This document shows, in pieces, positions 12,196-21,257 of a DNA stretch of 40,815 nucleotides (positions are counted from its first letter, which is position 1; every line of letters starts with the position of its first letter). Made by a program: the position numbers and the translations under genes. Below the pieces are notes generated by a model. That model had not been told where the DNA came from and did no database searches. It saw nothing but the letters and a program-made list of their open reading frames with translations. The DNA lies in IMG/VR virus record IMGVR_UViG_3300049846_000857, positions 1 through 40,815 of that record; one strand, written 5' to 3'. Source of the stretch: a virus.

Positions 12196-14388
12196 GTGAG
12201 TAGTTTTGATATATGGGCTTCGGATAGCCAAGACATTAAGCGAGCAGATAAACCACTTTGGTCGATAAACCTTGAAGATCCAGCCAATGAAAAGAAGATT
12301 TTAGAGTGGTTAAACAGTGAATTCGACTTTTTAAGAAAAGAATCTCAAGATAGAATCAGAGAAGTTCAAAAAAACATCGCTCTTTATAAAGGTATTCAAT
12401 ATTTATCACAAGAAACTAGACAATCTAATAGGGATCGAGAGGGTGACAGGTCAAGACTCACTCAAAAGATTGTAGTTAATCATTTATATGATCTAACTCA
12501 GCAAAAATTATCAAGAATCGTTAAATATAAGCCAGATGTTGTTATTATTCCTACAAATGATGAATTTAGGGACAAGGTTGCTGCAAAAGTTAGTAAAGCT
12601 CTTTGGGATCATGTTAGTTATATCAATAACTTAGATCAAAAAGTTGGTGAAATAGTTTTAATGCGTTATATTTGTGGCGAAGCCTATCTTCATATTTATT
12701 GGGACTTTGATAAAGGCCCAATTCATCCTGATTATAAAGATGCAGTTAAGAGAGGTAAGCAAGTACCTGTTTTAGATGATAATGGAAATCCTAAAAAAGA
12801 TGAATCAGGAAAGCCTATCTATATAGAAGATGAGGTTCATTCAGGTGAAGCTTGCATGGAGGCTGTTTTGCCTCTTGATGTATATCCTCAGCGGCAAAGA
12901 AAATGGGAAGATGTTGAATATGTATTTAGAGTTAGAATTAAAAACACAGAATCTTTAAGACAAGATTATCCAGATAAAGCAAGTAAGATTAAAAACGAGA
13001 AAGATACAATGTGGTACAACATTGAGAAATTTGAAGAAGAAAAGCTTCAAAATGAAACGCTTGTTGTAGAAATGTGGCATAAGAAAACTAAGCAAATGCC
13101 TCATGGAAGAAAGATTGTATTTACAAAAGACTGTCTATTAGAAAACACAATTTGCCCTTACTCTCATGGAGAGATTCCTTATATCAGACTCACTGATATT
13201 GAAACTCCAGGCGAGTTACATGGAAGATCTTTTTATTCTAATATTAAAGGATTACAAGCACAGCTTAATAATCTAACATCTATGATTGTAAGAAATCAGC
13301 AATTGGTTGCTCATCCCAAGTGGTTCGTACCAACTGCTTCAAATGTAAAAGTAGAAGCTTTAGGAAATGATATTACTATTGTTAGATATCATGGGACTCA
13401 GCCTCCAATATTAAGTCAGGCTAATCCAACCCCAACTGAGGTGTTTAATTTTAGAGATAAGCTGAAAGAAGATATGCAGTTAGTTTCAGGTGTGTTTGGT
13501 GTTAGCAGAGGGGAGCCTCCTCCAGGAATTAAAGCAGGCGTTGCCTTACAGTTTTTAAATGAACAAGAAAACGAAAGAGCGAATGCAGAGGTTGCAAAGT
13601 ATAATGATTTTATAGTTAAGACTGCAAGAATGACTCTTTCCACTTGTGCTGATTATTATGAAGACACAGATAAAAGAACCATTATGGTACTTGGAAGAAA
13701 TTCCGAGTGGGCATCAATGGGAATTGAGACTAAAGATTTAGTGCGTCCATTTGATATTAGGATTCAAAATTCAACTGCTCTTCCTCAGTCAAAAGCGGCA
13801 AGAGTTCAATATTTAATGGATCTAAAAGAAAAGTTTCCAACAGTTATTTCAGATGAGCAGTTTTTAGATATGCTAGATTTTGGTCAAACTGAAAAGTTTA
13901 TGGATGAGGCTACTTCGGCTGTTAGGGCTGCTGAAGCTGAAAATGATTCATTACTAAATGGATCTGATGTTGAGCCGCCAGAGGGTTACGAGATGTTAAT
14001 CCAACACTGGAAGGTTCATACAAAAGAAATTCAGACAAGATCATATAAGAAAAATGTTCCACAAGAGATAAAGCAAAAGTTTCAAGATCATATTATGGCA
14101 ACAGAGATGCTAATGGTTGAGGCTGGTAAAAAGAATCCTCAATATATGCAAGCTTTATCTACACTGCCACAATTCCCAATGTTTTTTGAGCCAGAAGCTC
14201 AAATTGTAGCTCAACCGCTTCTTTCCCCTGGGCCAGTAAGTGAGCCAATGATGCCGCCTGCTCCAGAGGGAATTCCACAAGCTGTAGCTAATGAAGCTTT
14301 AGCTCAACCAATGCAACCAATATTAGAACCAGCTGGAGAGGCAGCAATGATGCCGCCTCCAATGACTGAACCAACTGGGGCTCTATAA
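12196..14388 (+). CDS. portal protein
   Basis: The 730-aa protein has the size and order of P22-type podovirus portals: an N-terminal helical region with NHLYDLTQQKLSRIVKYKPD, a central crown/stem region with GELHGRSFYSNIKGLQAQLN and LFNxxR-like helices, and a long, Pro/Met/Ala-rich C-terminal tail (from about residue 660) that may form the barrel or be disordered. It forms the dodecameric ring for packaging and ejection. The GTG at 12196 is used; no in-frame ATG lies near. It is followed by scaffold and coat genes. Confidence 0.88.
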   Translation: MSSFDIWASDSQDIKRADKPLWSINLEDPANEKKILEWLNSEFDFLRKESQDRIREVQKNIALYKGIQYLSQETRQSNRDREGDRSRLTQKIVVNHLYDLTQQKLSRIVKYKPDVVIIPTNDEFRDKVAAKVSKALWDHVSYINNLDQKVGEIVLMRYICGEAYLHIYWDFDKGPIHPDYKDAVKRGKQVPVLDDNGNPKKDESGKPIYIEDEVHSGEACMEAVLPLDVYPQRQRKWEDVEYVFRVRIKNTESLRQDYPDKASKIKNEKDTMWYNIEKFEEEKLQNETLVVEMWHKKTKQMPHGRKIVFTKDCLLENTICPYSHGEIPYIRLTDIETPGELHGRSFYSNIKGLQAQLNNLTSMIVRNQQLVAHPKWFVPTASNVKVEALGNDITIVRYHGTQPPILSQANPTPTEVFNFRDKLKEDMQLVSGVFGVSRGEPPPGIKAGVALQFLNEQENERANAEVAKYNDFIVKTARMTLSTCADYYEDTDKRTIMVLGRNSEWASMGIETKDLVRPFDIRIQNSTALPQSKAARVQYLMDLKEKFPTVISDEQFLDMLDFGQTEKFMDEATSAVRAAEAENDSLLNGSDVEPPEGYEMLIQHWKVHTKEIQTRSYKKNVPQEIKQKFQDHIMATEMLMVEAGKKNPQYMQALSTLPQFPMFFEPEAQIVAQPLLSPGPVSEPMMPPAPEGIPQAVANEALAQPMQPILEPAGEAAMMPPPMTEPTGAL

Positions 14389-14401
14389 ATGAGAGGAAAT
14401 C

Positions 14402-15592
14402 ATGGAAGAATCACAAGGAACTCAAACAAATGAACAAACGGCTGAAGTTGTCGAACCCATTCAGAAGGTTGGCGGCGAAAGTGCAGCAAGCTTTGATGAG
14501 CTTGAAAGGCTTCATGACTCTAAAAAAGAATCTAAAAGCAAAGACTCTCAAGCCGATGCAAAACCAAAACAAGAAGCAAAATCCGAGAATAAAAAAGAAC
14601 TTTCAAAAGAAGATCAATTAAAAACCGATGAGATTGAGAAGAAAGAAGGCTCTCAAGAACAAAAAGAAGTAAAAAAAGAATTAAAAGACCAAAAGGTTGC
14701 AACATATAAAGTTAAACAAGGCGATCAAGCTCTTGATTTAAGAGATGATGCCACTGTTAGAATGAAAATCAATGATAAATGGGAAGATGTTTCATTTAAA
14801 GATATAAGAGAAAACTATGCTGGTAAAGTGGCATGGGATAAAAAGTTTACTGAAGTTGATAGAAAAGATAAAGAAGTTCAAAAACAAGCAAATGTTTTAT
14901 CTAATGCAATGAAGACTTTAGTAGAAACATCAAAAACAGATCCTTATGCAGCGTTTTTACAAACAATAGAATATGCAGGACTTGATCCTCAAGAAGTTCA
15001 AGTTAAATTCTTAGCTCAAGTTATGGACTCAGTAGACAAATTTCAAAAGATGTCTGAGGGCGAGCGTAAGGAATATGAGAAACAATTAGAAATAGATAAG
15101 TACAAGAAAAAAGCTGAGAGCTATGAATCAAGAGAAAAGCAGCAAGAAGAATTGCGACGCACTCAAGAGGAATTAGTTACCCTTCAAAAAGAATATGATC
15201 TTAAAGATGAGGATATTTCTCAGGCTTATGAAGAGTTAGTGTCAATGAAGACAAAAAATGAAATCAAAGGAGAGATAACTCCAAAGCTTTTAGCCGACTT
15301 TGCAAATGACAAAAGGTTATATAAAGCAATTGGCGAGTTCTTAACTGAGATTGATGAAAGTCTTCTTGATAATGATGGGGCAGTTGAAGAATTGGCATCA
15401 GTTTATAAAGCCAACAAAGGGCTATCTTTAGAAAAATTAAAGGAAATAGCCATTGAGGTATATGGATCTGATAAAGCCAAGACTCTTAACAGGAAGATTA
15501 AGAAGTCAATGCCGACAGATACGAGTAAACCCCAAGCTCGGAAAGAGGCAATTAACCCGAATGTTGAAGCAATAACATTCGATCAATTATAA
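14402..15592 (+). CDS. scaffolding protein
   Basis: This 396-aa protein is highly charged. Residues 1-110 are Glu/Lys/Gln-rich and probably disordered, the middle and C-terminal parts are long helices (RKEYEKQLEIDKYKKKAESY), and the C-terminus is basic. Composition, a position between portal and major coat, and an unusual lack of Cys and Trp-rich core are those of phage scaffold proteins that organise coat subunits and leave before maturation. The ribosome site is GAGAGG upstream of the ATG. Confidence 0.8.
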   Translation: MEESQGTQTNEQTAEVVEPIQKVGGESAASFDELERLHDSKKESKSKDSQADAKPKQEAKSENKKELSKEDQLKTDEIEKKEGSQEQKEVKKELKDQKVATYKVKQGDQALDLRDDATVRMKINDKWEDVSFKDIRENYAGKVAWDKKFTEVDRKDKEVQKQANVLSNAMKTLVETSKTDPYAAFLQTIEYAGLDPQEVQVKFLAQVMDSVDKFQKMSEGERKEYEKQLEIDKYKKKAESYESREKQQEELRRTQEELVTLQKEYDLKDEDISQAYEELVSMKTKNEIKGEITPKLLADFANDKRLYKAIGEFLTEIDESLLDNDGAVEELASVYKANKGLSLEKLKEIAIEVYGSDKAKTLNRKIKKSMPTDTSKPQARKEAINPNVEAITFDQL

Positions 15593-15604
15593 AGGATTAT
15601 AATT

Positions 15605-16798
15605 ATGGCAGAATTTAGTTTAAGCGCAGCTACCAACTTGTTTAAGATCAAGTATGGTAAGTTGTCAGACAATGTTTATAATAGTGCAAACGTACTATTA
15701 GGAAGAATGAAGAAGCAATATGATTTTACTGGTAAGCAATTATTTATTCCAGTTCCATTCAGCTTTCAAGGCGGTGTGGGTTCTGGAAGTTTGCCGACTG
15801 CAAACGTAGCTGATTACCAAGATGCTTTAATCACAGCAAAGAAAGTATACTCAGTTGTACAAATCGAGCGTGAGTCAATTAAAGCCTCTATGAACGATGA
15901 GGGTGCTTTTGTTAGAGCTACTAAAGAAGTTGTTCAAAAGGGTGTTGAATCATGGATGAGAAACTGTTCAAGGATCTTATTCAATGATGCCTCTGGCAAG
16001 CTTGGTCAATTCTCTGGAAACGCAGCTGGAACAGCTACAGATCCAGTTTTGACAATCACAGCAGCTAGCTGGAAAGAAGCAAACTGGGAAGAAAGAGATT
16101 ATGTTAATGTGAACTCTTTATCTTCAGTATGGGAAGTTGTTTCAGTGGCCCCAGCTACTAAAGCAATCACTCTTTTAAGAATTTCTGGCTCTGATGATTT
16201 AACAATGATCGGCGCTGGTACTCACTCTGTATATATGCAAAATTCTAAGGACAATGATCCTCAAGGATTAAAGGGTGCATTAGATGCTACATCTGGTTCT
16301 CTTTATAGCATTACAGTTGGAAGACGATGGCAAGCTACTCAAGAAGCAGCTGGCGGCGCAGGATTAACAACAGATCTTTTAAATAAAGTGATGTTAGAAG
16401 TTCAGCGTAAATCTGGTAAAGTTCCTAACTTAATCGTTATGAGTTTTACTCAGTATAGAAAGCTTTTAAATTTAATCGAAGATCAAAAGCAATACATTGT
16501 AGAGCCAAGATCTGAAGATTTGAAAGGAAAGTTAAGCTTTAAAGGCTTAGAGTTCATGTCAAGCGCAGGAGCAGTGCCAGTTTTCCCAGAGAGATTTGTG
16601 GAAGACGATAGAGTGTATTTGTTAAATGATAACTACATTCAAGCTCACCACAGACCAGATTTCGGCTGGTTTGACGATGACGGAACTGTGTTTTTAAGAT
16701 CTGCAAGTGCAGATTCTTACTCAGCTCGCTACGGCGGTTACTTAGAGAATTACATTGTTCCTAGTTTCCACGGAGTTATTACAGGACTTGCAACATAA
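15605..16798 (+). CDS. major capsid protein (HK97-like fold)
   Basis: The 397-aa protein follows the scaffold gene and has the alternating pattern of HK97-fold coat proteins: an N-arm, a spine helix (EGAFVRATKEVVQKGVESWM), an inserted beta-rich segment (about residues 140-215) of the kind seen in P22-like coats, and a C-terminal A-domain with SADSYSARYGGYLENYIVPS. AT-rich codons and strong expression are expected. The ATG has AAGGA upstream. It is followed by tandem RNA hairpins (16800-16871). Confidence 0.85.
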   Translation: MAEFSLSAATNLFKIKYGKLSDNVYNSANVLLGRMKKQYDFTGKQLFIPVPFSFQGGVGSGSLPTANVADYQDALITAKKVYSVVQIERESIKASMNDEGAFVRATKEVVQKGVESWMRNCSRILFNDASGKLGQFSGNAAGTATDPVLTITAASWKEANWEERDYVNVNSLSSVWEVVSVAPATKAITLLRISGSDDLTMIGAGTHSVYMQNSKDNDPQGLKGALDATSGSLYSITVGRRWQATQEAAGGAGLTTDLLNKVMLEVQRKSGKVPNLIVMSFTQYRKLLNLIEDQKQYIVEPRSEDLKGKLSFKGLEFMSSAGAVPVFPERFVEDDRVYLLNDNYIQAHHRPDFGWFDDDGTVFLRSASADSYSARYGGYLENYIVPSFHGVITGLAT

Positions 16799-16799
16799 T

Positions 16800-16871
16800 C
16801 TGTTAGCTAAATCTGCTAGCAGAAGGGCAGGGGAGTGGATGGATTCACTTTCTTGCCCACCTAAATTTAGG
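16800..16871 (+). promoter_or_regulatory. tandem RNA hairpins downstream of the coat gene
   Basis: Three inverted repeats fill the 108-base gap. Hairpin 1 is CTGTTAGC/GCTAGCAG (16800-16807 with 16815-16822). Hairpin 2 has a 13-pair stem 16825-16837 with 16846-16858, including three G-T wobbles. Hairpin 3 is the palindrome CCTAAATTTAGG at 16860-16871. None is followed by a T-run, so these are more likely messenger-stabilising or processing elements than classical terminators. Confidence 0.6.
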
Positions 16872-16906
16872 CTCCAAGTGCCTTAAACTTGAGGAAAGGA
16901 TTTAAT

Positions 16907-17251
16907 ATGGCATTCGCAAGAAGCATAAAATCAGATCAAAGATTAATGAGAATGATGTCTGTTAAGCTTGATGGAACTGGAACAGCTGCTCTAAGTGGTA
17001 GTTCTTATTTATCAATGACTTTAACTGATAACGGAACAGGTGATTACACATTAACTTTTGATGAGGCTTTTCAAAGGGCTCCAGAAGTTCATGTTTCGAT
17101 CGCACAGGCAGCAGGCGTTCATGCTGTTGTTAGTGCTGTTTCGGTTTCAGCTTGTACAATTAAGACTTTTGCCGCAGCTGATGGAACAACCGCAGCTGAT
17201 GCAGATATGCACGTTTTAATTGTTGGATCTGATGCCGCAGATGCAATTTAA
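16907..17251 (+). CDS. putative capsid decoration protein, 114 aa
   Basis: A small Ala/Thr/Ser/Gly-rich beta protein (SVKLDGTGTAALSGSSYLSM) in the position of decoration or cement proteins, directly after the major coat gene. The ATG at 16907 is chosen because GAGGAAAGGA precedes it; a TTG start at 16889 would put the ribosome site inside the gene. No family recognised with certainty. Confidence 0.6.
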   Translation: MAFARSIKSDQRLMRMMSVKLDGTGTAALSGSSYLSMTLTDNGTGDYTLTFDEAFQRAPEVHVSIAQAAGVHAVVSAVSVSACTIKTFAAADGTTAADADMHVLIVGSDAADAI

Positions 17252-17259
17252 TTAAAATA

Positions 17260-17288
17260 GAGGGGGGGATAAACCCTCCTCTTCTTTT
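17260..17288 (+). terminator. Rho-independent terminator after the coat/decoration genes
   Basis: GAGGGGGG (17260-17267) pairs with CCCTCCTC (17274-17281), an eight-pair stem with one G-T wobble and loop GATAAA, followed by TTCTTTT. It ends the strongly expressed capsid transcript and reduces expression of the fibre genes behind it. Confidence 0.75.
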
Positions 17289-17300
17289 AAAGGAAATAAA

Positions 17301-17651
17301 ATGGCTACTACAAGTAGAAGAGAATTAATAAATAAAGCACTTACTGCCTCAGAAACAGGTGAAAAGCGAAGCTTAGAGCCAAGATCTCAAAACTTTCTTG
17401 GTTTTATTAAGGCAACATCTGTTCATGCAGCCACAACAGTGGCAGCAAAGATTCAGCATTCACCTAATGGAGATGATTGGTTTGATGTTGTTTCATTTAC
17501 AAATATTGTTGGTGCTGATGGATCTGAAATAAAAGACATTACGGCTAATACTGGTAAAATGTTTGCAAATGTTAGAGCTGTTGTAACCTTAAGTGGCGCA
17601 ACACAACAAGCAACAGTTGAAGTGGCTTTGTGGTTCGACGAGAATAAGTAA
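17301..17651 (+). CDS. virion structural protein, 116 aa
   Basis: A small beta-rich protein (KATSVHAATTVAAKIQHSPN, GDDWFDVVSFTNI) with the SPNGDDWFDV pattern common in phage decoration or head-to-tail accessory proteins. It starts after the terminator with AAAGGA before the ATG. Exact role unknown. Confidence 0.55.
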   Translation: MATTSRRELINKALTASETGEKRSLEPRSQNFLGFIKATSVHAATTVAAKIQHSPNGDDWFDVVSFTNIVGADGSEIKDITANTGKMFANVRAVVTLSGATQQATVEVALWFDENK

Positions 17652-17653
17652 AG

Positions 17654-18100
17654 ATGGCAACAGACATTAAAGGATATCCATCTAAGAACTCTGGAGGCTC
17701 AGTAAATCAGCTTCCTGTTACTGTCACTGAAGAAAGTGGCAATAAGGTTGCCTTAGATGTATCTGTTAAGTCTGGCACTGTTTCAACCACTGCTGCTGAT
17801 GCTCCAGCTGATAATCCAAATACAGGTGATACAATTCATCTAAATGGTTCAGTGGGGGCTAGTAACACACCGATCCCAGCTGTGGCAGGCGGTGTTATAA
17901 CTCAAGTTTTAATTGAATGTGTTGTAGATCAAGCTTCAACTAATAAACTGTATATTAGTTTTGATGGGGGAACTTTGTTTAAGACTTTAGCCCAAGGATC
18001 AAGTATGACATGGACTCCGAGAGGTGGACTTACTCAGCTTGTCATTAAAGGGAATGTTGCAGCTGTTGATTATGAGATCCTCATGAATAGGAATCCATAA
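17654..18100 (+). CDS. virion structural protein, 148 aa
   Basis: A Gly/Thr/Val-rich beta protein, disordered at the N-terminus (GYPSKNSGGSVNQLPVTVTE), then a compact domain with LYISFDGGTLFKTLAQGSSM. This last domain resembles those of tail and decoration proteins that measure a bound value array, and recurs in phage fibre modules. Its stop overlaps the next gene (TAATGG). Confidence 0.5.
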   Translation: MATDIKGYPSKNSGGSVNQLPVTVTEESGNKVALDVSVKSGTVSTTAADAPADNPNTGDTIHLNGSVGASNTPIPAVAGGVITQVLIECVVDQASTNKLYISFDGGTLFKTLAQGSSMTWTPRGGLTQLVIKGNVAAVDYEILMNRNP

Positions 18101-18417
18101 TGGCAGTAGGAAGTTATGGCAATATTGCCTCTAATGTTACAGCAAATAGTCCAACAAAAACGCCATTAATTGATAATGTATCAACTACAGCGAATGTTGA
18201 AACTAGCCTTGCCTTGCCAGATGGCACAAAAGATATTGTAATAAGAGCAAGGGGACAGAGTGTGATTAAACTTGCATTCATATTAGGTAACTCAAGTGTT
18301 ACTTATTTTACTGTACCAAAGGGAAACTCTTTCACACTTGATGGACCTTATGATGGACAAACGATATACTTTCAGACTGATACTAACGATATAGTAGAGG
18401 TTTTAAGACATACATAA
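18100..18417 (+). CDS. virion structural protein, 105 aa
   Basis: A small beta-sandwich-type protein (TSLALPDGTKDIVIRARGQS, then VTYFTVPKGNSFTLDGPYDG). The same kind of C-terminal domain closes the products of 17654-18100 and 18441-19364, suggesting repeated use of one fold. It overlaps the previous stop by one base. No name can be given. Confidence 0.5.
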   Translation: MAVGSYGNIASNVTANSPTKTPLIDNVSTTANVETSLALPDGTKDIVIRARGQSVIKLAFILGNSSVTYFTVPKGNSFTLDGPYDGQTIYFQTDTNDIVEVLRHT

Positions 18418-18440
18418 ACAATTTCCAAGGAGGGAAATAA

Positions 18441-19364
18441 ATGAGTGGTTTAAATTTAGATAAAATCGTGTTTGATTCTGCGATTACGCAGCCGAACATT
18501 GGTGCTGTCCTTTTAGACAGTGACGGAGATAAACTTACAAGTACGCTTGTTTCTGGTAAACAGGCATTGGATGTAAACGTAGTAAACGCCTCCATAGTGG
18601 TTACTGCGACTGATTTAGATATTAGGGATTTATCCCACACACAAGATTCAGTAAGAATTGGGGATGGAACAGACTTAGCTTTAGTAAGTGCAGCTGGTGA
18701 ATTGCAAGTTAGAGATAATGATGCAAATACTTCACTTGATGCAATTGAAGCTGATGCTGATGTTATTGCTTCTGCTTTTAAATTGGAAGATGCAGCACAC
18801 GTTTCAGGTGACAGAGGTGCTTTTGTACTAGCTGTTGCTAATCATACAGAAGGAGCTTTGCATTCTGCTGATGGGGATTATGCTCCATTTCAGGTAGATT
18901 CTCTTGGAAGATTAAGAGTTGTAGCTGATTTAGATTTTACTGGTTCAGGTGTTGCAGACGATGCAGCTGATTCAGAAAATCCATTAAAAGTTGGTGGTAA
19001 GGCGTATGCTTCACTAAGTGCCGATCCTGTTGATAGTGGCGATAGATTTAATTTAGCAGGTGATATTTATAGACGCATTTATGTGAATAACTCTGCTCAT
19101 ATGAGTATTAAAAATACAGATCAAGATGTTACTTCAACTGCAAGTGAGCTTGCATCAACTCCTTTAGCTGGAAGAAAGAGTGTTACAATACAAAATCTTT
19201 CATCTAATGCAATCTATATTGGTATGAATGCTTCTGTTACTACAAGTAATGGAATCGAGTTACCAAAGAACTCTTCAATGACAATGGAGTGGGGAGAGAA
19301 TGTTGATATCTGGGCAATAGCTGCTTCTGGTACTAATGATGTTAGGATTTTAGAGGCTGCTTAA
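18441..19364 (+). CDS. fibre-like structural protein with DGTD module, 307 aa
   Basis: The protein contains SVRIGDGTDLALVSAAGELQ near residue 70, the same module that forms the 50-residue repeats of the 660-aa fibre gene at 21786. The C-terminal 90 residues form a separate beta domain (SVTIQNLSSNAIYIGMNASV) of the type common at the ends of tail appendage proteins. AAGGAGGGAAATAA precedes the ATG. It is likely part of the adsorption apparatus. Confidence 0.6.
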   Translation: MSGLNLDKIVFDSAITQPNIGAVLLDSDGDKLTSTLVSGKQALDVNVVNASIVVTATDLDIRDLSHTQDSVRIGDGTDLALVSAAGELQVRDNDANTSLDAIEADADVIASAFKLEDAAHVSGDRGAFVLAVANHTEGALHSADGDYAPFQVDSLGRLRVVADLDFTGSGVADDAADSENPLKVGGKAYASLSADPVDSGDRFNLAGDIYRRIYVNNSAHMSIKNTDQDVTSTASELASTPLAGRKSVTIQNLSSNAIYIGMNASVTTSNGIELPKNSSMTMEWGENVDIWAIAASGTNDVRILEAA

Positions 19365-19594
19365 TGGAATGGAAAGAATCTGATTTAAAGCATTTACAAT
19401 TTCTTTCAAATCAGATTGTAGAAGCGAATTTTAATGTTAAGGGGGCTGAATTAAGCTCCCTTATCCAGTCTTTACAATGGTTAGTAAATCTTCGTGATGC
19501 AATTAAGATTAAACTTAGCGAGCCTCCAAAGATGAAAAAAGATCCAATTAAAAAAAGTAAGAAAGATGAACCAAAAGAAGAGGTTAAATCTTAA
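19364..19594 (+). CDS. small basic protein, 76 aa
   Basis: The N-terminal part is helical (DLKHLQFLSNQIVEANFNVK and LSSLIQSLQWLVNLRDAIKI) and the C-terminus is a Lys-rich tail. Both ends overlap neighbours by one base (TAATG), indicating coupled translation with fibre genes. Perhaps an assembly chaperone for the appendages, from position only. Confidence 0.5.
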   Translation: MEWKESDLKHLQFLSNQIVEANFNVKGAELSSLIQSLQWLVNLRDAIKIKLSEPPKMKKDPIKKSKKDEPKEEVKS

Positions 19595-20823
19595 TGGCTG
19601 GTATCCAACGAGATGATAATTTAATTGGTATTGAAGGGCCAAGTGGCGATGTAGCCGAGGTCGTGTCTCGTTCAAATTCTACAAAAGGTATTGCTACAAA
19701 TTCTGAAATTTATGGAAGGGATTCTTTAGGTAATTTTAGAAACATTCAAAGTATTGTAAGGCCAGATGGTATAACTGCTATGCCTATTGATGGAACTGTT
19801 ACTGTTACAAGTACATTTGGTTTTGACCAGCAACCAGATTCATTTTTTCAGATTATAAATACAGGAGCCGCTGGGAATACTTGGACTGTTTTTATTAGAG
19901 GTACAAGTGGAGATCCAACAAGTCCTGATAGGGATTTACCAGATTATACAAAGATTTTTACTGTACAGGCTGGGGAAGTTGGGTATGAGATTGCACTTCG
20001 AGATAGGATGATTACAGAGTTAAATGCTGATTCTACATTTAGAAATACTGTTTTTTTAAAAGCAAGAAAAGCAACAGATAGGGCTGTTGTGCATATTTCG
20101 TCAGATAAATTTTCTGCAAGTGGTGAGTTCTATGAGCGACCAGTTGCAGGGGATTTTATGGTGACTGTTACTGGGACAGCACAAGTTGTTTTGGGATTTG
20201 ATAATTTAATTTCAAGATCAAAACCAGTTACTATTTCAAGAGATTTAGATTCACCACACAGACTTGGTTTATTTGGTGTAACTGGAGCTGTATCTATTAC
20301 TGCAAAAGAATTAAGTGATTTATTCTATGCAGAAGCAACTCATGTAACTTATGGATCTAATATGTTACAAAATGGATCTCTTGCTACTCCTATTATTTTT
20401 ACAATAGCGGCTGGGGCAACACAAAAATTTGTAGAGCATATGTGGTTTTCAGCGCAAGGAAATGGTATTAAGTGGGGGCAATTTTTTTCTAAGTCTGGCG
20501 CAGGTGGATTAACTAACGGAGTTCTAGTTGAGATTAAAAGTGATAACGTAGTCACTACGTTTCCAGTTTTAAAAACAACAGAGGATTTTAAGAATAAATG
20601 GGCTGCTCTTTCAGGCGATGGGGCAAACTATAGACCTGACTTTCAAGCTGGAGCGGACGAGTCTCTTGCTATTTTAAGATTTCCTAATCCATTTTTATTA
20701 AGAGAGTCGGGGGCGTTTGGTGTTGGAAATGATGATTATATTAAGGTTTACATTAGAGATAATATCACATCTGGTTTATTAAGACTTGATTTTGCCTCTA
20801 AAGGTTTTGAGAAGGAGCCATAA
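19594..20823 (+). CDS. tail/appendage structural protein, 409 aa
   Basis: A large beta-rich protein with IIGVEGPSGD-type start (NLIGIEGPSGDVAEVVSRSN), a domain containing FFQIINTGAAGNTWTVFIRG and a C-terminal half with HVTYGSNMLQNG and ESLAILRFPNPFLLRESGAF. The order is like phage proteins encoded between head and fibre genes that I have seen named only as hypothetical structural proteins. Coupled to both neighbours by TAATG overlaps. Confidence 0.5.
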   Translation: MAGIQRDDNLIGIEGPSGDVAEVVSRSNSTKGIATNSEIYGRDSLGNFRNIQSIVRPDGITAMPIDGTVTVTSTFGFDQQPDSFFQIINTGAAGNTWTVFIRGTSGDPTSPDRDLPDYTKIFTVQAGEVGYEIALRDRMITELNADSTFRNTVFLKARKATDRAVVHISSDKFSASGEFYERPVAGDFMVTVTGTAQVVLGFDNLISRSKPVTISRDLDSPHRLGLFGVTGAVSITAKELSDLFYAEATHVTYGSNMLQNGSLATPIIFTIAAGATQKFVEHMWFSAQGNGIKWGQFFSKSGAGGLTNGVLVEIKSDNVVTTFPVLKTTEDFKNKWAALSGDGANYRPDFQAGADESLAILRFPNPFLLRESGAFGVGNDDYIKVYIRDNITSGLLRLDFASKGFEKEP

Positions 20824-21257
20824 TGTCAGGAAGTGTAGCACCAGAAAGAGATCCAGTAACAGGTCAGCATGTTGTTCTAACAAAGCCGTTTGCTGCATCT
20901 GATGGGTTTAGATTTAGAGGTAAAGGAATAGCTGGTACGGCTATAGCTGGGGCTGTAACAAATATTGATTATACATTACCTGCTGAAAGATGGCTTAATG
21001 GGGCTGAACTAATTTTAAAGAATCATGTAATTGGTGATAAGGTTGATTTTCAAGTTGTGCATCCTGATGGAGTGACTGTTTTAGATAATTTTGGTGAGGA
21101 CTGGTATGTTTCAGAAGATCAAGCACAGTCACCTGTTATTCTTAGTTATCCAGCAAAAATCCCTCAAGGGATAATTATAAGAGTTAAATATACAAGCACT
21201 GGACAAGCAAATGTTATTGTTAAATGTAATTTATTACTACACTGGAAAGCAGTGTGA
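20823..21257 (+). CDS. structural protein, 144 aa
   Basis: A single beta-sandwich-like domain (LNGAELILKNHVIGDKVDFQ, VVHPDGVTVLDNFGEDWYVS) preceded by a short flexible N-terminus. Probably an appendage component, given coupled translation with the preceding 409-aa gene. No family recognised. Confidence 0.5.
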   Translation: MSGSVAPERDPVTGQHVVLTKPFAASDGFRFRGKGIAGTAIAGAVTNIDYTLPAERWLNGAELILKNHVIGDKVDFQVVHPDGVTVLDNFGEDWYVSEDQAQSPVILSYPAKIPQGIIIRVKYTSTGQANVIVKCNLLLHWKAV

